The translations under genes and the position numbers were made by a program. This document shows positions 49,117-56,937 of a stretch of 64,000 nucleotides of DNA, in pieces. Numbering within the stretch: the stretch's first letter is position 1; each line of letters starts with the position of its first letter. The notes under the pieces were generated by a model. It made no database searches. It was not told the DNA's origin and saw only the letters and a list, made by a program, of their open reading frames with translations. This DNA comes from Caldalkalibacillus thermarum. GTDB taxonomy: Bacteria > Bacillota > Bacilli > Caldalkalibacillales > Caldalkalibacillaceae. The DNA is taken from contig NZ_BMKZ01000010.1 of assembly GCF_014644735.1 (NCBI RefSeq), forward strand, positions 10,041-74,040, in the 5' to 3' direction.

Positions 49117-51264
49117 TTAAAATACACCCTCTTTCATTCTCATCAATCTCATGCCGTTGAGAGTAACCAATAGTGTAGCGCCTACATCAGCCAGTATGGC
49201 CAGCCATAAAGTTAACCAGCCTGGGATAATCAGCAGCATGGCCACCAGTTTAATCCCAAGAGAAAAGGCTACATTTTGTTTGATAACCTGCAACGCTTTG
49301 CGGCTAAGCCGAACAGTAAAAGGCAATTTGCTGATGTCATCGGCCATGAAGACAATATCAGCTGTTTCCATGGCCGTATCTGTTCCCGCTCCGCCCATAG
49401 CGATGCCGATGTCAGCTGCAGCAAGAGCTGGAGCATCATTAACCCCGTCTCCTACCATAGCCACTTTGTGGTCATGCTGTTTTAAATGCTTAATTACTCG
49501 CAGCTTGTCTTCAGGCAACAATTCCGCTTTCACCTCGGAGATCCCCACTTGTTTCCCTATGGCCGCAGCCGTCCGCTGGTTATCCCCGGTCAGCATAACC
49601 GTTTTCTTAATCCCTAACTTATGAAGTTGATCAATGATTCTCTGGCTGCTGTGGCGAATTTCATCACGCACGGCGATTAATCCTAAGAGTCGTTCACGTG
49701 TCCCCACCAGCATCACTGTTTTTCCTTCCTCTTGCAACGAACCAATCTGATCAAGGACATCCTGAGTAAGGACAGTTGGAAGCATTTCCCTAACCATCCC
49801 AGGGCTGCCCACATAATACAGTTTGCCGTTGACCGTTGCAAAAACCCCTTTACCAGTGATCGACCGGAAATTTTCCACCTTATACGTGGACAGATCATAC
49901 CCCTTTTGTTCCGCTTTGCGTACAATAGCAGCCGCCAAAGGATGCTGAGACCATCTTTCAATGGCTGCAGCCAAGCTGAACCATTCCCGGTTATCTTGAT
50001 GCAGACTTTCTGTTTGAGATCTTGTATCCTGGTAAGGGATTATGTCTGTCACTTCTGGAACGCCTTTGGTTAAAGTCCCTGTTTTGTCAAACGCAACCGC
50101 AGACAAGGTTCCAGCTTGTTCCAGATAGACACCGCCTTTAATTAACACCCCATGTCGCGCAGCATGACCAATGGCCGTCACAATGGCAACGGGTGTAGAA
50201 ATCACCAAGGCACACGGGCAAGCAACCACCAACAGGGCTAATCCGCGGTAAATCCAGTCATGCCAATCCCCGCCGAAAAATGAAGGGGGGATGGTTATAA
50301 CCGCCAAAGCAATCAACATGACGATAGGAGTATAATACTTGGCAAAACGGTCGATAAAGGCTTGAGAAGGTGCCCGTTCCGACTGTGCTTCTTCTACCAG
50401 GTGAATGATTTTGGCAATCGTCGTATCCTCACTCTTTTTAGTCACTTCCACTTCCAAGACGCCATCTTCATTCAGCGTGCCCGCAAACACCTCATCACCC
50501 TTGGACTTGGCTACCGGGATAGATTCACCTGTAATCGCCCCCTGATTAACCGTTGAAAAGCCCTTCACCACCCGGCCGTCCATGGCAATCTTTTGTCCGG
50601 GTTTGACGATCATGATATCTCCCACCCGGATCTCCTCCACAGGAACCTGCATCTCCTCGCCTTCACGGCGGATCACAGCTTCTTTGGGTGCAATCCCCAT
50701 TAAAGAGCGGATGGATTGACGGGCTTTATCCATAGAGTAAGTTTCCAGCGCTTCACTAATGGCAAACAGGACCACCACCATTGCCCCTTCTCCCCACTCA
50801 CCAATGGCTGCCGCACCAAATATGGCCACCGTCATTAAGGTTTTCATATCAAATCGCAATTGAAGAAGATTTTTAAGGCCCTGAATAAATAATGCATAAC
50901 CGCCAATCACAATAGAGGAGGCAAAGGCAAGCCAGGAATAGGTGTTTCCTTCTCCATACACCAAATAAAACGTCCATCCCAGGATCAATAAGGCGCTGGA
51001 CAATATGGTACGTTGGGTCCCTTTGTTTCTCCATAACGGGATGCGGGTCATTTCTTCGTTCTCATGATAGACCCTTAAGCTCTCGAATGCTCCCGCTTTC
51101 TCCAATTCAGCGATAGAGGGGTTCCCATACACTGTGATTTTGGAGGTGGCAAAATTCACTTTGGCATCTTGCACGCTGGATAATTTTTTCACATTGCGCT
51201 CAAACTGAGCGGCGCAATCCGCTCAGGTAAAACCCTGGACCCGGTAAGTTCTTTTTTCGGCCAT
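49117..51264 (-). CDS. cadA: Cadmium/zinc/lead-exporting P1B ATPase with predicted selenocysteine in the HMA motif
   Basis: 715 codons with one in-frame TGA at codon 14. The N-terminus reads [18 protein letters not shown], aligning with the CadA HMA domain YRVQGFTCANCAGKFEKN, so the TGA replaces the first metal-binding Cys; Cys17 remains. Downstream features of a P1B-2 ATPase are all intact: TGES (about 245), CPC in the membrane (about 349-351), DKTGTLT (Asp about 393), SQHPLA and [11 protein letters not shown]. It pumps Cd/Zn/Pb out. A start at the GTG of 51192 would lose the whole motif. It follows cadC within 5 bp. A point mutation or sequencing error is the alternative. Confidence 0.9.
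51193..51225 (-). promoter_or_regulatory. In-frame UGA plus bacterial-SECIS-like hairpin in cadA
   Basis: UGA is at 51225-51223 (minus). After it: GCGG, then stem ATTGC (51218-51214), bulge GCC, upper stem GCTCA (51210-51206), loop GTT, TGAGC, GCAAT (51197-51193). Both 5-bp stems are perfect. The loop begins 18 nt after the UGA with a G, inside the 16-37 nt window and loop rule used for bacterial SECIS prediction. A competing hairpin (TGAGCGG/CCGCTCA, loop ATTGCG) includes the UGA itself. Confidence 0.7.
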
Positions 51265-51268
51265 GGCC

Positions 51269-51637
51269 TTAGCTTCCTTTCTGTTCCCGGCTATGTTCAT
51301 GAGCAATCCGGATCAACTGTTTCACATGGTCATCATCTAATGAGTAAAACACTAACTTGCCTTCTTTCCGGTATTTGGCCAAGCCCATATGACGTAACAA
51401 ACGCAGGTGGTGGGAGGCTGTCGCGGTCGAGGAACCAATAATATGCGCCACATCACAGACACATAATTCATCTTCCTGGCTTAAAGCATAGGCGATCTTC
51501 ATCCGCGTCTCGTCGGCCAGTGCCTTAAATATAAGGGCCATCTCTTGTATATCTTTTGTTACCATCCGCTGTTTCAAACGATTGACCTTTTCCTCGTCAT
51601 AACAAAAGATCTCACATTGATCTTTTTCAACCATCAA
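51269..51637 (-). CDS. cadC: CadC-type metal-responsive repressor (ArsR/SmtB)
   Basis: 122 residues. The N-terminus CEIFCYDEEKVN and the segment ELCVCDVAHIIG give Cys8, Cys12, Cys59 and Cys61, the four thiolates of the Cd/Pb/Bi site in S. aureus CadC. The recognition helix is in STATASHHLRLLRHMGL. Metal binding releases it from the operator and induces cadA. It precedes cadA directly. Operators and a consensus promoter lie upstream. Confidence 0.95.
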   Translation of the reverse strand: MMVEKDQCEIFCYDEEKVNRLKQRMVTKDIQEMALIFKALADETRMKIAYALSQEDELCVCDVAHIIGSSTATASHHLRLLRHMGLAKYRKEGKLVFYSLDDDHVKQLIRIAHEHSREQKGS

Positions 51638-51654
51638 TTGCCACCCCTTTTATT

Positions 51655-51715
51655 CAAACGTTTGTTTTATTATTATAATATCTCCAAGCGAAGACACTGT
51701 CAAATATTTATTTGA
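51655..51715 (-). promoter_or_regulatory. cadC-cadA promoter with two operator-like palindromes
   Basis: On the minus strand -35 TTGACA (51703-51698), a 17-nt spacer and -10 TATTAT (51680-51675). TCAAAT-ATTT-ATTTGA (51700-51715) overlaps the -35, and CAAACGTTTG (51655-51664) lies just after the start of transcription. Both fit the TCAA/TTGA style of SmtB/CadC operators. Confidence 0.8.
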
Positions 51716-51821
51716 ATATCTTATGATTTAGGCATCTTCTCTGCCTAAAATTCAGAATTGTTCCACGGGAAACATTTATTCCCTTACAGGGTTGACATTC
51801 TGCCATGTGCCCCAAAAATAC

Positions 51822-51850
51822 AAAAAAAGAAGCCCCTAGTTAGAGGCTTC
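51822..51850 (-). terminator. Terminator of the 47-residue gene
   Basis: On the minus strand GAAGCC and GGCTTC, extended by AGAG/CTCC-type pairs, are followed by TTTTTTTG. Confidence 0.7.
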
Positions 51851-51860
51851 CTTTCAACTG

Positions 51861-52004
51861 TTAGTCTCGTAACTGATTCCAAAAGCGCAAGATGTCGTTG
51901 GACAACATCAGTTCCAACTCAACTTGTTTGGAAAACTCGTGTGCAGACTGTCCTTGCAAATACCCAAAATATCCTTTCAGTTCCTCCAGTTTTTTGCTCT
52001 CCAC
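51861..52004 (-). CDS. Small helical protein, 47 residues
   Basis: A GTG-started frame with AGGAGGG upstream: MESKKLEELKGYFGYLQGQS, HEFSKQVELELMLSNDILRF, WNQLRD. Highly helical, acidic-amphipathic, no Cys. It is bounded by its own terminator and is divergent from the upstream cadC region. I do not recognise a family. The good RBS, terminator and codon pattern support a real gene. Confidence 0.6.
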   Translation of the reverse strand: MESKKLEELKGYFGYLQGQSAHEFSKQVELELMLSNDILRFWNQLRD

Positions 52005-52157
52005 TTCTATCCCTCCTAAGAGTATTACATGTTTTTCTGTATCTCTATCTAGGTTTATTTTTTAATAATACAAAGAAATACGTCAATTGTAAATAAGATA
52101 TTTAAACATTTCGAAAAATTAATGAGTGTTACTTTTTTCCTCTTCAGACACCATTAC

Positions 52158-52491
52158 AATCAAAATCTTGTTCATTTGAATATGATATGTTATGACCATA
52201 TCGAAAATAGGTCGTGGGTTCCCATTCAACTGGACCCGCCCACACCAAGAGGACAACATACCAATTTAGTAGATGCAGCGATTGCCGAAGCGCCATTCCA
52301 TGATTTAGACAGAGAGATCCACTGGATCGGCAGGGTGCGGGGCTGGCGGGGATTCAGGATCACTGGTGACCACGCTGGATAATATTGCAGTCGGTCTGCT
52401 CTTTGCCGGCTCTTCCCAGGCTACCATTGTCAATCAAATCGAAAATGTCCGGGCCCTGTTGGGAATCGAAGTAGCGGAAGAGATGCTTTAG
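52158..52491 (+). pseudogene. Nal1-like (trypsin-fold) protease remnant
   Basis: The first part reads PTPRGQHTNLVDAAIAEAPF, then DREIHWIGRVRGWRG in one frame. The second part, from a GTG at 52366 in another frame, reads LDNIAVGLLFAGSSQATIVN, then QIENVRALLGIEVAEEML-stop. The NxVDAAxA, IxxIGxxRG and GLLFAGS...I..VxxxLG blocks belong to bacterial Nal1-like serine protease proteins. The N-terminus, the catalytic Ser region and frame continuity are missing. I infer a degenerated gene. Confidence 0.6.
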
Positions 52492-52547
52492 CGCAAGATG
52501 ATAGCGGATAAGGGGATCCAGCTATGAATGCGTCTTAAATCATTGGC

Positions 52548-53639
52548 TCATTGTTGTGCCCGGGCTTTACGAATATTTTCCAAATGCTCTTTATAGGTCT
52601 CGGCAAAATAATGCTCCCTTGTCCCATCGTTTTTGAGGACATAATATTTAAATTGATGCTTCTCAGGTTTTAACGCTGCCAGTATGGAGTCGAGACCGGG
52701 ATTGGCAATCGGTCCCGGTGGCAGCCCTTCATGTTGATACGTGTTATAAGGGTGATCAATCTCCAAATGCTCGTACAAAACACGCTCAACATGTTCCCCT
52801 AAAGCGTATTGGACCGTAGCATCGACCTGCAGTTTCATCCCTGCTTCAAGGCGGTTGTGCAGTACGCCGGCAATGGTTCTTCGTTCGCTGTCTACCGCTG
52901 CTTCCCGCTCAATGAGGGAGGCTAAAATAACGATGTCATAAAAATGATAGGGACTGTCCTCAGCTAGTTCCTTCCAATCTTGATACCGGCGTTCAAATTC
53001 CCTTAACATGATCCTGATAATCTCTTCCTCGTCCGCGCCCTGGGGGATGTGATACGTCTCAGGAAATAAAAAGCCTTCCAGTCGGTAAGGACGATCCTCC
53101 TTTTCGGGAATATCGCGGACAAAAGTGATATCGCTAAAATCACCATGGTTAATAAGCTTTAAAAACCGGTGTTGATCGACCAAACCGGCTTCGGCCAAAC
53201 GTTCAGCCACTTGCTCAACAGTTAATCCTTCCGGTATAGTGACCAATTCGCTCTCTGCATAAGTCTGACTTTCTAAATGTGCCACAATGTCTGGCATAGA
53301 CATGCTTGGAGATAAATGATGGCGCCCTGCCTTAAAATTAACACCGCCTTGCATACGGACAAAAAAATAAAAAATATCCTCGTTTCTAATTAACTGCTGC
53401 TCCTTTAAAATCGAAGCAATTTCCCGGCCCGAGGCCCCTTCAGGGATGTTAACTTCAACAACCTGTTCACTGTGGGGATCAACCGGCTGCAGGCTTTGAT
53501 ACACATAAACACCAAGTGTGGCCGTACTTAAAAACAAAAGGACGGCTGCCACAACTAATTTGTTTGCATAAGGATGAATGAAGGTAAGCAGTATATGGCT
53601 GCTTCCTTTTCTTTGTGCGGTGAGGGGCTTATTCGGCAT
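52548..53639 (-). CDS. mltG: Endolytic murein transglycosylase MltG
   Basis: About 363 residues. A cytoplasmic basic N-terminus, one membrane helix (LVVAAVLLFLSTATLGVYVY), a LysM-like subdomain (EVNIPEGASGREIASILKEQ) and the YceG catalytic domain with the catalytic Glu in ASLIEREAAVDSERRTIAGV and the conserved NRLEAGMKLQVDATVQYALG. It cleaves nascent glycan strands and sets their length. The ATG at 53639 follows AAGGAGG by 12 nt; the one at 53666 has no site. Its usual neighbours are not present. Confidence 0.93.
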   Translation of the reverse strand: MPNKPLTAQRKGSSHILLTFIHPYANKLVVAAVLLFLSTATLGVYVYQSLQPVDPHSEQVVEVNIPEGASGREIASILKEQQLIRNEDIFYFFVRMQGGVNFKAGRHHLSPSMSMPDIVAHLESQTYAESELVTIPEGLTVEQVAERLAEAGLVDQHRFLKLINHGDFSDITFVRDIPEKEDRPYRLEGFLFPETYHIPQGADEEEIIRIMLREFERRYQDWKELAEDSPYHFYDIVILASLIEREAAVDSERRTIAGVLHNRLEAGMKLQVDATVQYALGEHVERVLYEHLEIDHPYNTYQHEGLPPGPIANPGLDSILAALKPEKHQFKYYVLKNDGTREHYFAETYKEHLENIRKARAQQ

Positions 53640-53775
53640 TTGCTGAGGTATCCTCCTTCTGATCATTCACACTTCTCTTAATCAGAATGAGTGTGCGTCC
53701 CTTGTGTCTGTTATTTTATTTTAATATTTAGAATTTTTTAATCGACACATTTCACTATTCAAAGTAATACAACTA

Positions 53776-53872
53776 TGGCGGGAGCGTGTGGGAATCGAAC
53801 CCACCAGGGACAGCACGTGCCCCCCACTCGGTTTTGAAGACCGGGGCGACCACCAGGTTCGCATCCGCTCCC
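53776..53872 (-). tRNA. selC: tRNA-Sec (anticodon UCA)
   Basis: 97 nt including an encoded CCA. The acceptor GGGAGCG pairs with CGCTCCC, followed by G73 and CCA. The anticodon loop is CTTCAAA (UCA), closed by an ACCGG-type stem. A long variable arm (GGGGGGCACGTGCTGTCCC region) and a GGTTCGATTCC T arm are present. UCA reads UGA, so this is selenocysteine tRNA. selB lies 1 kb away on the other strand, beyond a hydrolase gene. Confidence 0.95.
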
Positions 53873-54042
53873 ATTCTAACTAACAACAAGGATAAGCATC
53901 ATGGGCAAGCATGGTCTATAATACAAAAAAAATGCTGAAAAATCAAGAGCAAACCTTAGCGTAGGCTATCCTATTTGAATCAAGCTGTTCCCTCTTGTAC
54001 AATGATGAGAGAAAAGTGTTACTTATAAAGGAGGGCATGGTT

Positions 54043-54900
54043 ATGTCAATACCTTTTAAGATAGAAATGGCCCCAAACAGACTGATACGTGGTGAGTTGT
54101 TTCCTGCACACGAGCCCCCTCAAGGAACCATCATTATTTGCCATGGTTTCAAAGGATTTAAAGATTGGGGTTTTTTCCCCTATGTTGCTAACACCCTTTC
54201 ATCCTCCCTCCCACTTCATGTGATTACATTTAACTTTTCACATAACGGAGTAGGAGATAACCCCTATGAATTTACTGAGCTAGAGAAATTCGCGAAGAAT
54301 ACATACACAAAAGAACTGGAAGATTTGGACACATTGGTTCAAGCGGTCCGCAATCACACTCTTCCATTGGAAAATGCACAAAAGAACATTGAACTGATGC
54401 CAGAACCCCTTTTTCTGCTCGGTCACAGCCGAGGAGGCGGTGTCAGCCTTATTTACGCCTTTGATCATCCAGAGTGGATTGCGGGTGTGATCAGCTGGAA
54501 TGGAATTACCAATGTGGATCTGTTCACAGAGGAGCAAAAACACGAGATGCGCGAGAAAGGACGCACCTTTATCGATAATGCCCGGACAGGCCAGAAGATG
54601 CCCATAGACCTGGAAGTTATTGAAGATATAGAAGCTAATCAGGCGCGTTTTAACATTGTAGAAAGAGCCAAAACAACCCATGTACCCATATTTTTGATCC
54701 AGGGTACGGACGATCATCCCCGACTAATTGAGGGGTCACAAACACTGGTCAACGCCAATCCACAAATTCAGTGGATAAAAATTCCTGACGGGAATCATAC
54801 CTTCAATGCTGTTCACCCCTTTGCAGGTGAAACAAAACCGTTATACGAAGCGATTAAGCATACCGAAGAGGCCATCAAGTCCATAATGCAAAGGAGATAA
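54043..54900 (+). CDS. Alpha/beta hydrolase (dienelactone hydrolase/acyl-peptidase-like)
   Basis: 285 residues. Oxyanion-hole segment IIICHGFKGFKDWGFFPYVA, nucleophile elbow LGHSRGGGVSLIY (Ser), acid in LIQGTDDHPRLIEGS and His in DGNHTFNAVHPF make a full triad. The substrate is unknown; carboxyl-esterase activity is typical. AAGGAGGG precedes the ATG at 54043 by 7 nt (the frame opens earlier). It ends 5 bp before selB, so the two are co-transcribed, an unexplained pairing. Confidence 0.88.
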   Translation: MSIPFKIEMAPNRLIRGELFPAHEPPQGTIIICHGFKGFKDWGFFPYVANTLSSSLPLHVITFNFSHNGVGDNPYEFTELEKFAKNTYTKELEDLDTLVQAVRNHTLPLENAQKNIELMPEPLFLLGHSRGGGVSLIYAFDHPEWIAGVISWNGITNVDLFTEEQKHEMREKGRTFIDNARTGQKMPIDLEVIEDIEANQARFNIVERAKTTHVPIFLIQGTDDHPRLIEGSQTLVNANPQIQWIKIPDGNHTFNAVHPFAGETKPLYEAIKHTEEAIKSIMQRR

Positions 54901-54905
54901 TCAAC

Positions 54906-56843
54906 ATGGGTACGAGTGACATAAACAACACAGGGACACATCCCCATTTCACCATTGGCATTGCTGGACACATCGATCACGGCAAGACCACTCTGACCAA
55001 AGCATTAACCGGACAAGATACAGACCGGCTTAAAGAAGAGAAAGAACGAAACATCTCCATCGAATTAGGCTTTGCTTCGTTCACCCTTTCAAACGGCCAT
55101 ACTGTGAGTGTCGTTGATGTACCTGGTCACGAACGTTTCATCCGGCAAATGGTGGCTGGCGTGGCTGGTATCGATATGGTTTTGCTTGTTGTTGCTGCCG
55201 ATGAAGGCGTCATGCCTCAAACCAAGGAGCATTTGGACATTTTAAATCTCCTGAATGTAAACCGCGGACTCATTGTCATTACTAAGGCAGACAAAGTGGA
55301 TGAGGAGTTTATTGAGTTGGTGACCGAACAGATAAAGGAAGAAACAGCCCATACATTCCTAAGTAACAGTCCAATCGTAGAGGTGGACAGTTTGAGCGGG
55401 CGTGGTATCGACCGCTTAAAGCAGGAGATTGAGAATCTCCTGGCCAATCTTCCTTCCCGCCCCACCTCAGGCATTGCCAGACTCCCTATTGACCGCGTTT
55501 TTTCCAAAAAAGGGTTTGGCACCATTGTCACGGGAACACTATATCAGGGAAAAATCAGTGTGGGGGACGAGATGGAAATCCTCCCTCAAGGATTACGAGT
55601 GAAGGTACGCCAGCTGCAGGTGCACGGATCTGACCAAGAACAGGCCTATGCAGGTCAAAGAGTGGCTGTCAATCTTTCTGGTGTTGACAAAGAGGAGCTT
55701 TCCCGCGGTGACGTGCTCGTGACCCCCGGCAGCCTAGAAAGTACGCAACGCATCGATGTGGAAGTCACCCTCTTAGATCATCTAGATTTTACTATTAAAC
55801 AGCGCAGTGATATCCGCTTGCACCTCGCTACTTCTGATATTCTAGGCCGCATCATTTTCTTTGACCGCAATGAATGCCAGCCGGGTGAGACGTGCTTTGC
55901 CCAGCTGGAATTAAAAGAACCAGTGACCACATTGTTTGAAGACCGTTTTGTCTTGCGCCGCCCTACCCCAATGACAACCATTGGCGGAGGGATGGTCATC
56001 GATCCCTATGCCACTAAGCACCGCTTCGGACCAGAGACCATTAAGCTGATTGCCGCCAAAAAAGATAAAGACGTGTCGGCCAGGGCCAAACATATTTTAG
56101 GTGAAGCGGGTATGCTCACTCTGGATGAGCTGACCCGCCAGCTGGGCATTTCTCCCGTTGATTGGCAGCGGGAGATCGACCATCCTGCTCATCAGGGACT
56201 GAAACAGATCGAAAGCCAAACCAGTCCGTTGACTCTGGTCACTACTATGGACTGGTGGGAAGCAACCTGGAATCAGCTCCAAGATGACATGAAAAACTAT
56301 CATCAGCGCTATCCCCTCCGGGAAGGACTGGACCGCAAGCAGGTGCAAAACAAGTACTTTCCACAGTTAAACACAGCCCAATGGAACTTAGTCCTGCAGC
56401 AGGCGGAAGTTGAGGGGCGTGTTCAAGTGAGAAACGAAGCCCTGGCCATGCCGGGCTTTGAACCCATGCTCCGACCAAAAGACAAAGAGATCTGGCAGAA
56501 GGTCAACAGCATCATGCTTGAGAAGCAACTTGAAGTTCCCCCTTGGGAGGAACTGCTGCCTACACAGATGCCACAGGACGTGCACCTTGATCTGCAGCAA
56601 TGGCTGGTGCGCTATGAGTATATGGTTCCCCTTGATGAAGGCCGTTTTCTCAGCCGGGAAGCCTTTGATAAGGCTGTTCAGCGTCTGAAAAGCAATACGG
56701 GTAAGTCCTTTACCATTCAAGAGGCGAAAGACATTTTTAACACTACCCGCAAATATTTGATTCCTTTCTTAGAAACGCTGGATAAATTGGGCTACACCAC
56801 CCGTAAAGAAAACAAACGCTACTGGAAACAGCGGAACAGCTAA
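54906..56843 (+). CDS. selB: Selenocysteine-specific elongation factor SelB
   Basis: 645 residues. The GTPase domain has GIAGHIDHGKTTLTKALTGQ, DVPGHERFIRQMVAGVAGID and ITKADKVD; EF-Tu-like domains II and III follow (about 175-360), then four winged-helix domains at the C-terminus that bind the SECIS hairpin. It delivers Sec-tRNA-Sec to UGA codons. AAAGGAGA lies 8 nt before the ATG. Its client in this window would be cadA; others may lie elsewhere. Confidence 0.96.
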   Translation: MGTSDINNTGTHPHFTIGIAGHIDHGKTTLTKALTGQDTDRLKEEKERNISIELGFASFTLSNGHTVSVVDVPGHERFIRQMVAGVAGIDMVLLVVAADEGVMPQTKEHLDILNLLNVNRGLIVITKADKVDEEFIELVTEQIKEETAHTFLSNSPIVEVDSLSGRGIDRLKQEIENLLANLPSRPTSGIARLPIDRVFSKKGFGTIVTGTLYQGKISVGDEMEILPQGLRVKVRQLQVHGSDQEQAYAGQRVAVNLSGVDKEELSRGDVLVTPGSLESTQRIDVEVTLLDHLDFTIKQRSDIRLHLATSDILGRIIFFDRNECQPGETCFAQLELKEPVTTLFEDRFVLRRPTPMTTIGGGMVIDPYATKHRFGPETIKLIAAKKDKDVSARAKHILGEAGMLTLDELTRQLGISPVDWQREIDHPAHQGLKQIESQTSPLTLVTTMDWWEATWNQLQDDMKNYHQRYPLREGLDRKQVQNKYFPQLNTAQWNLVLQQAEVEGRVQVRNEALAMPGFEPMLRPKDKEIWQKVNSIMLEKQLEVPPWEELLPTQMPQDVHLDLQQWLVRYEYMVPLDEGRFLSREAFDKAVQRLKSNTGKSFTIQEAKDIFNTTRKYLIPFLETLDKLGYTTRKENKRYWKQRNS

Positions 56844-56863
56844 ATCTATGAACTTATTTAAAC

Positions 56864-56900
56864 AAGAAAGCTCCCAGAGTACGGGAGCTTTCTTGTTTAT
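56864..56900. terminator. Terminator between selB and pbp1A
   Basis: AAGAAAGCTCCC pairs with GGGAGCTTTCTT (12 bp, 7-nt loop), followed by GTTTATT; usable from both sides. Confidence 0.8.
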
Positions 56901-56937
56901 TCACCCATATAGATGATTTTTTATGTGGATCATTCTT

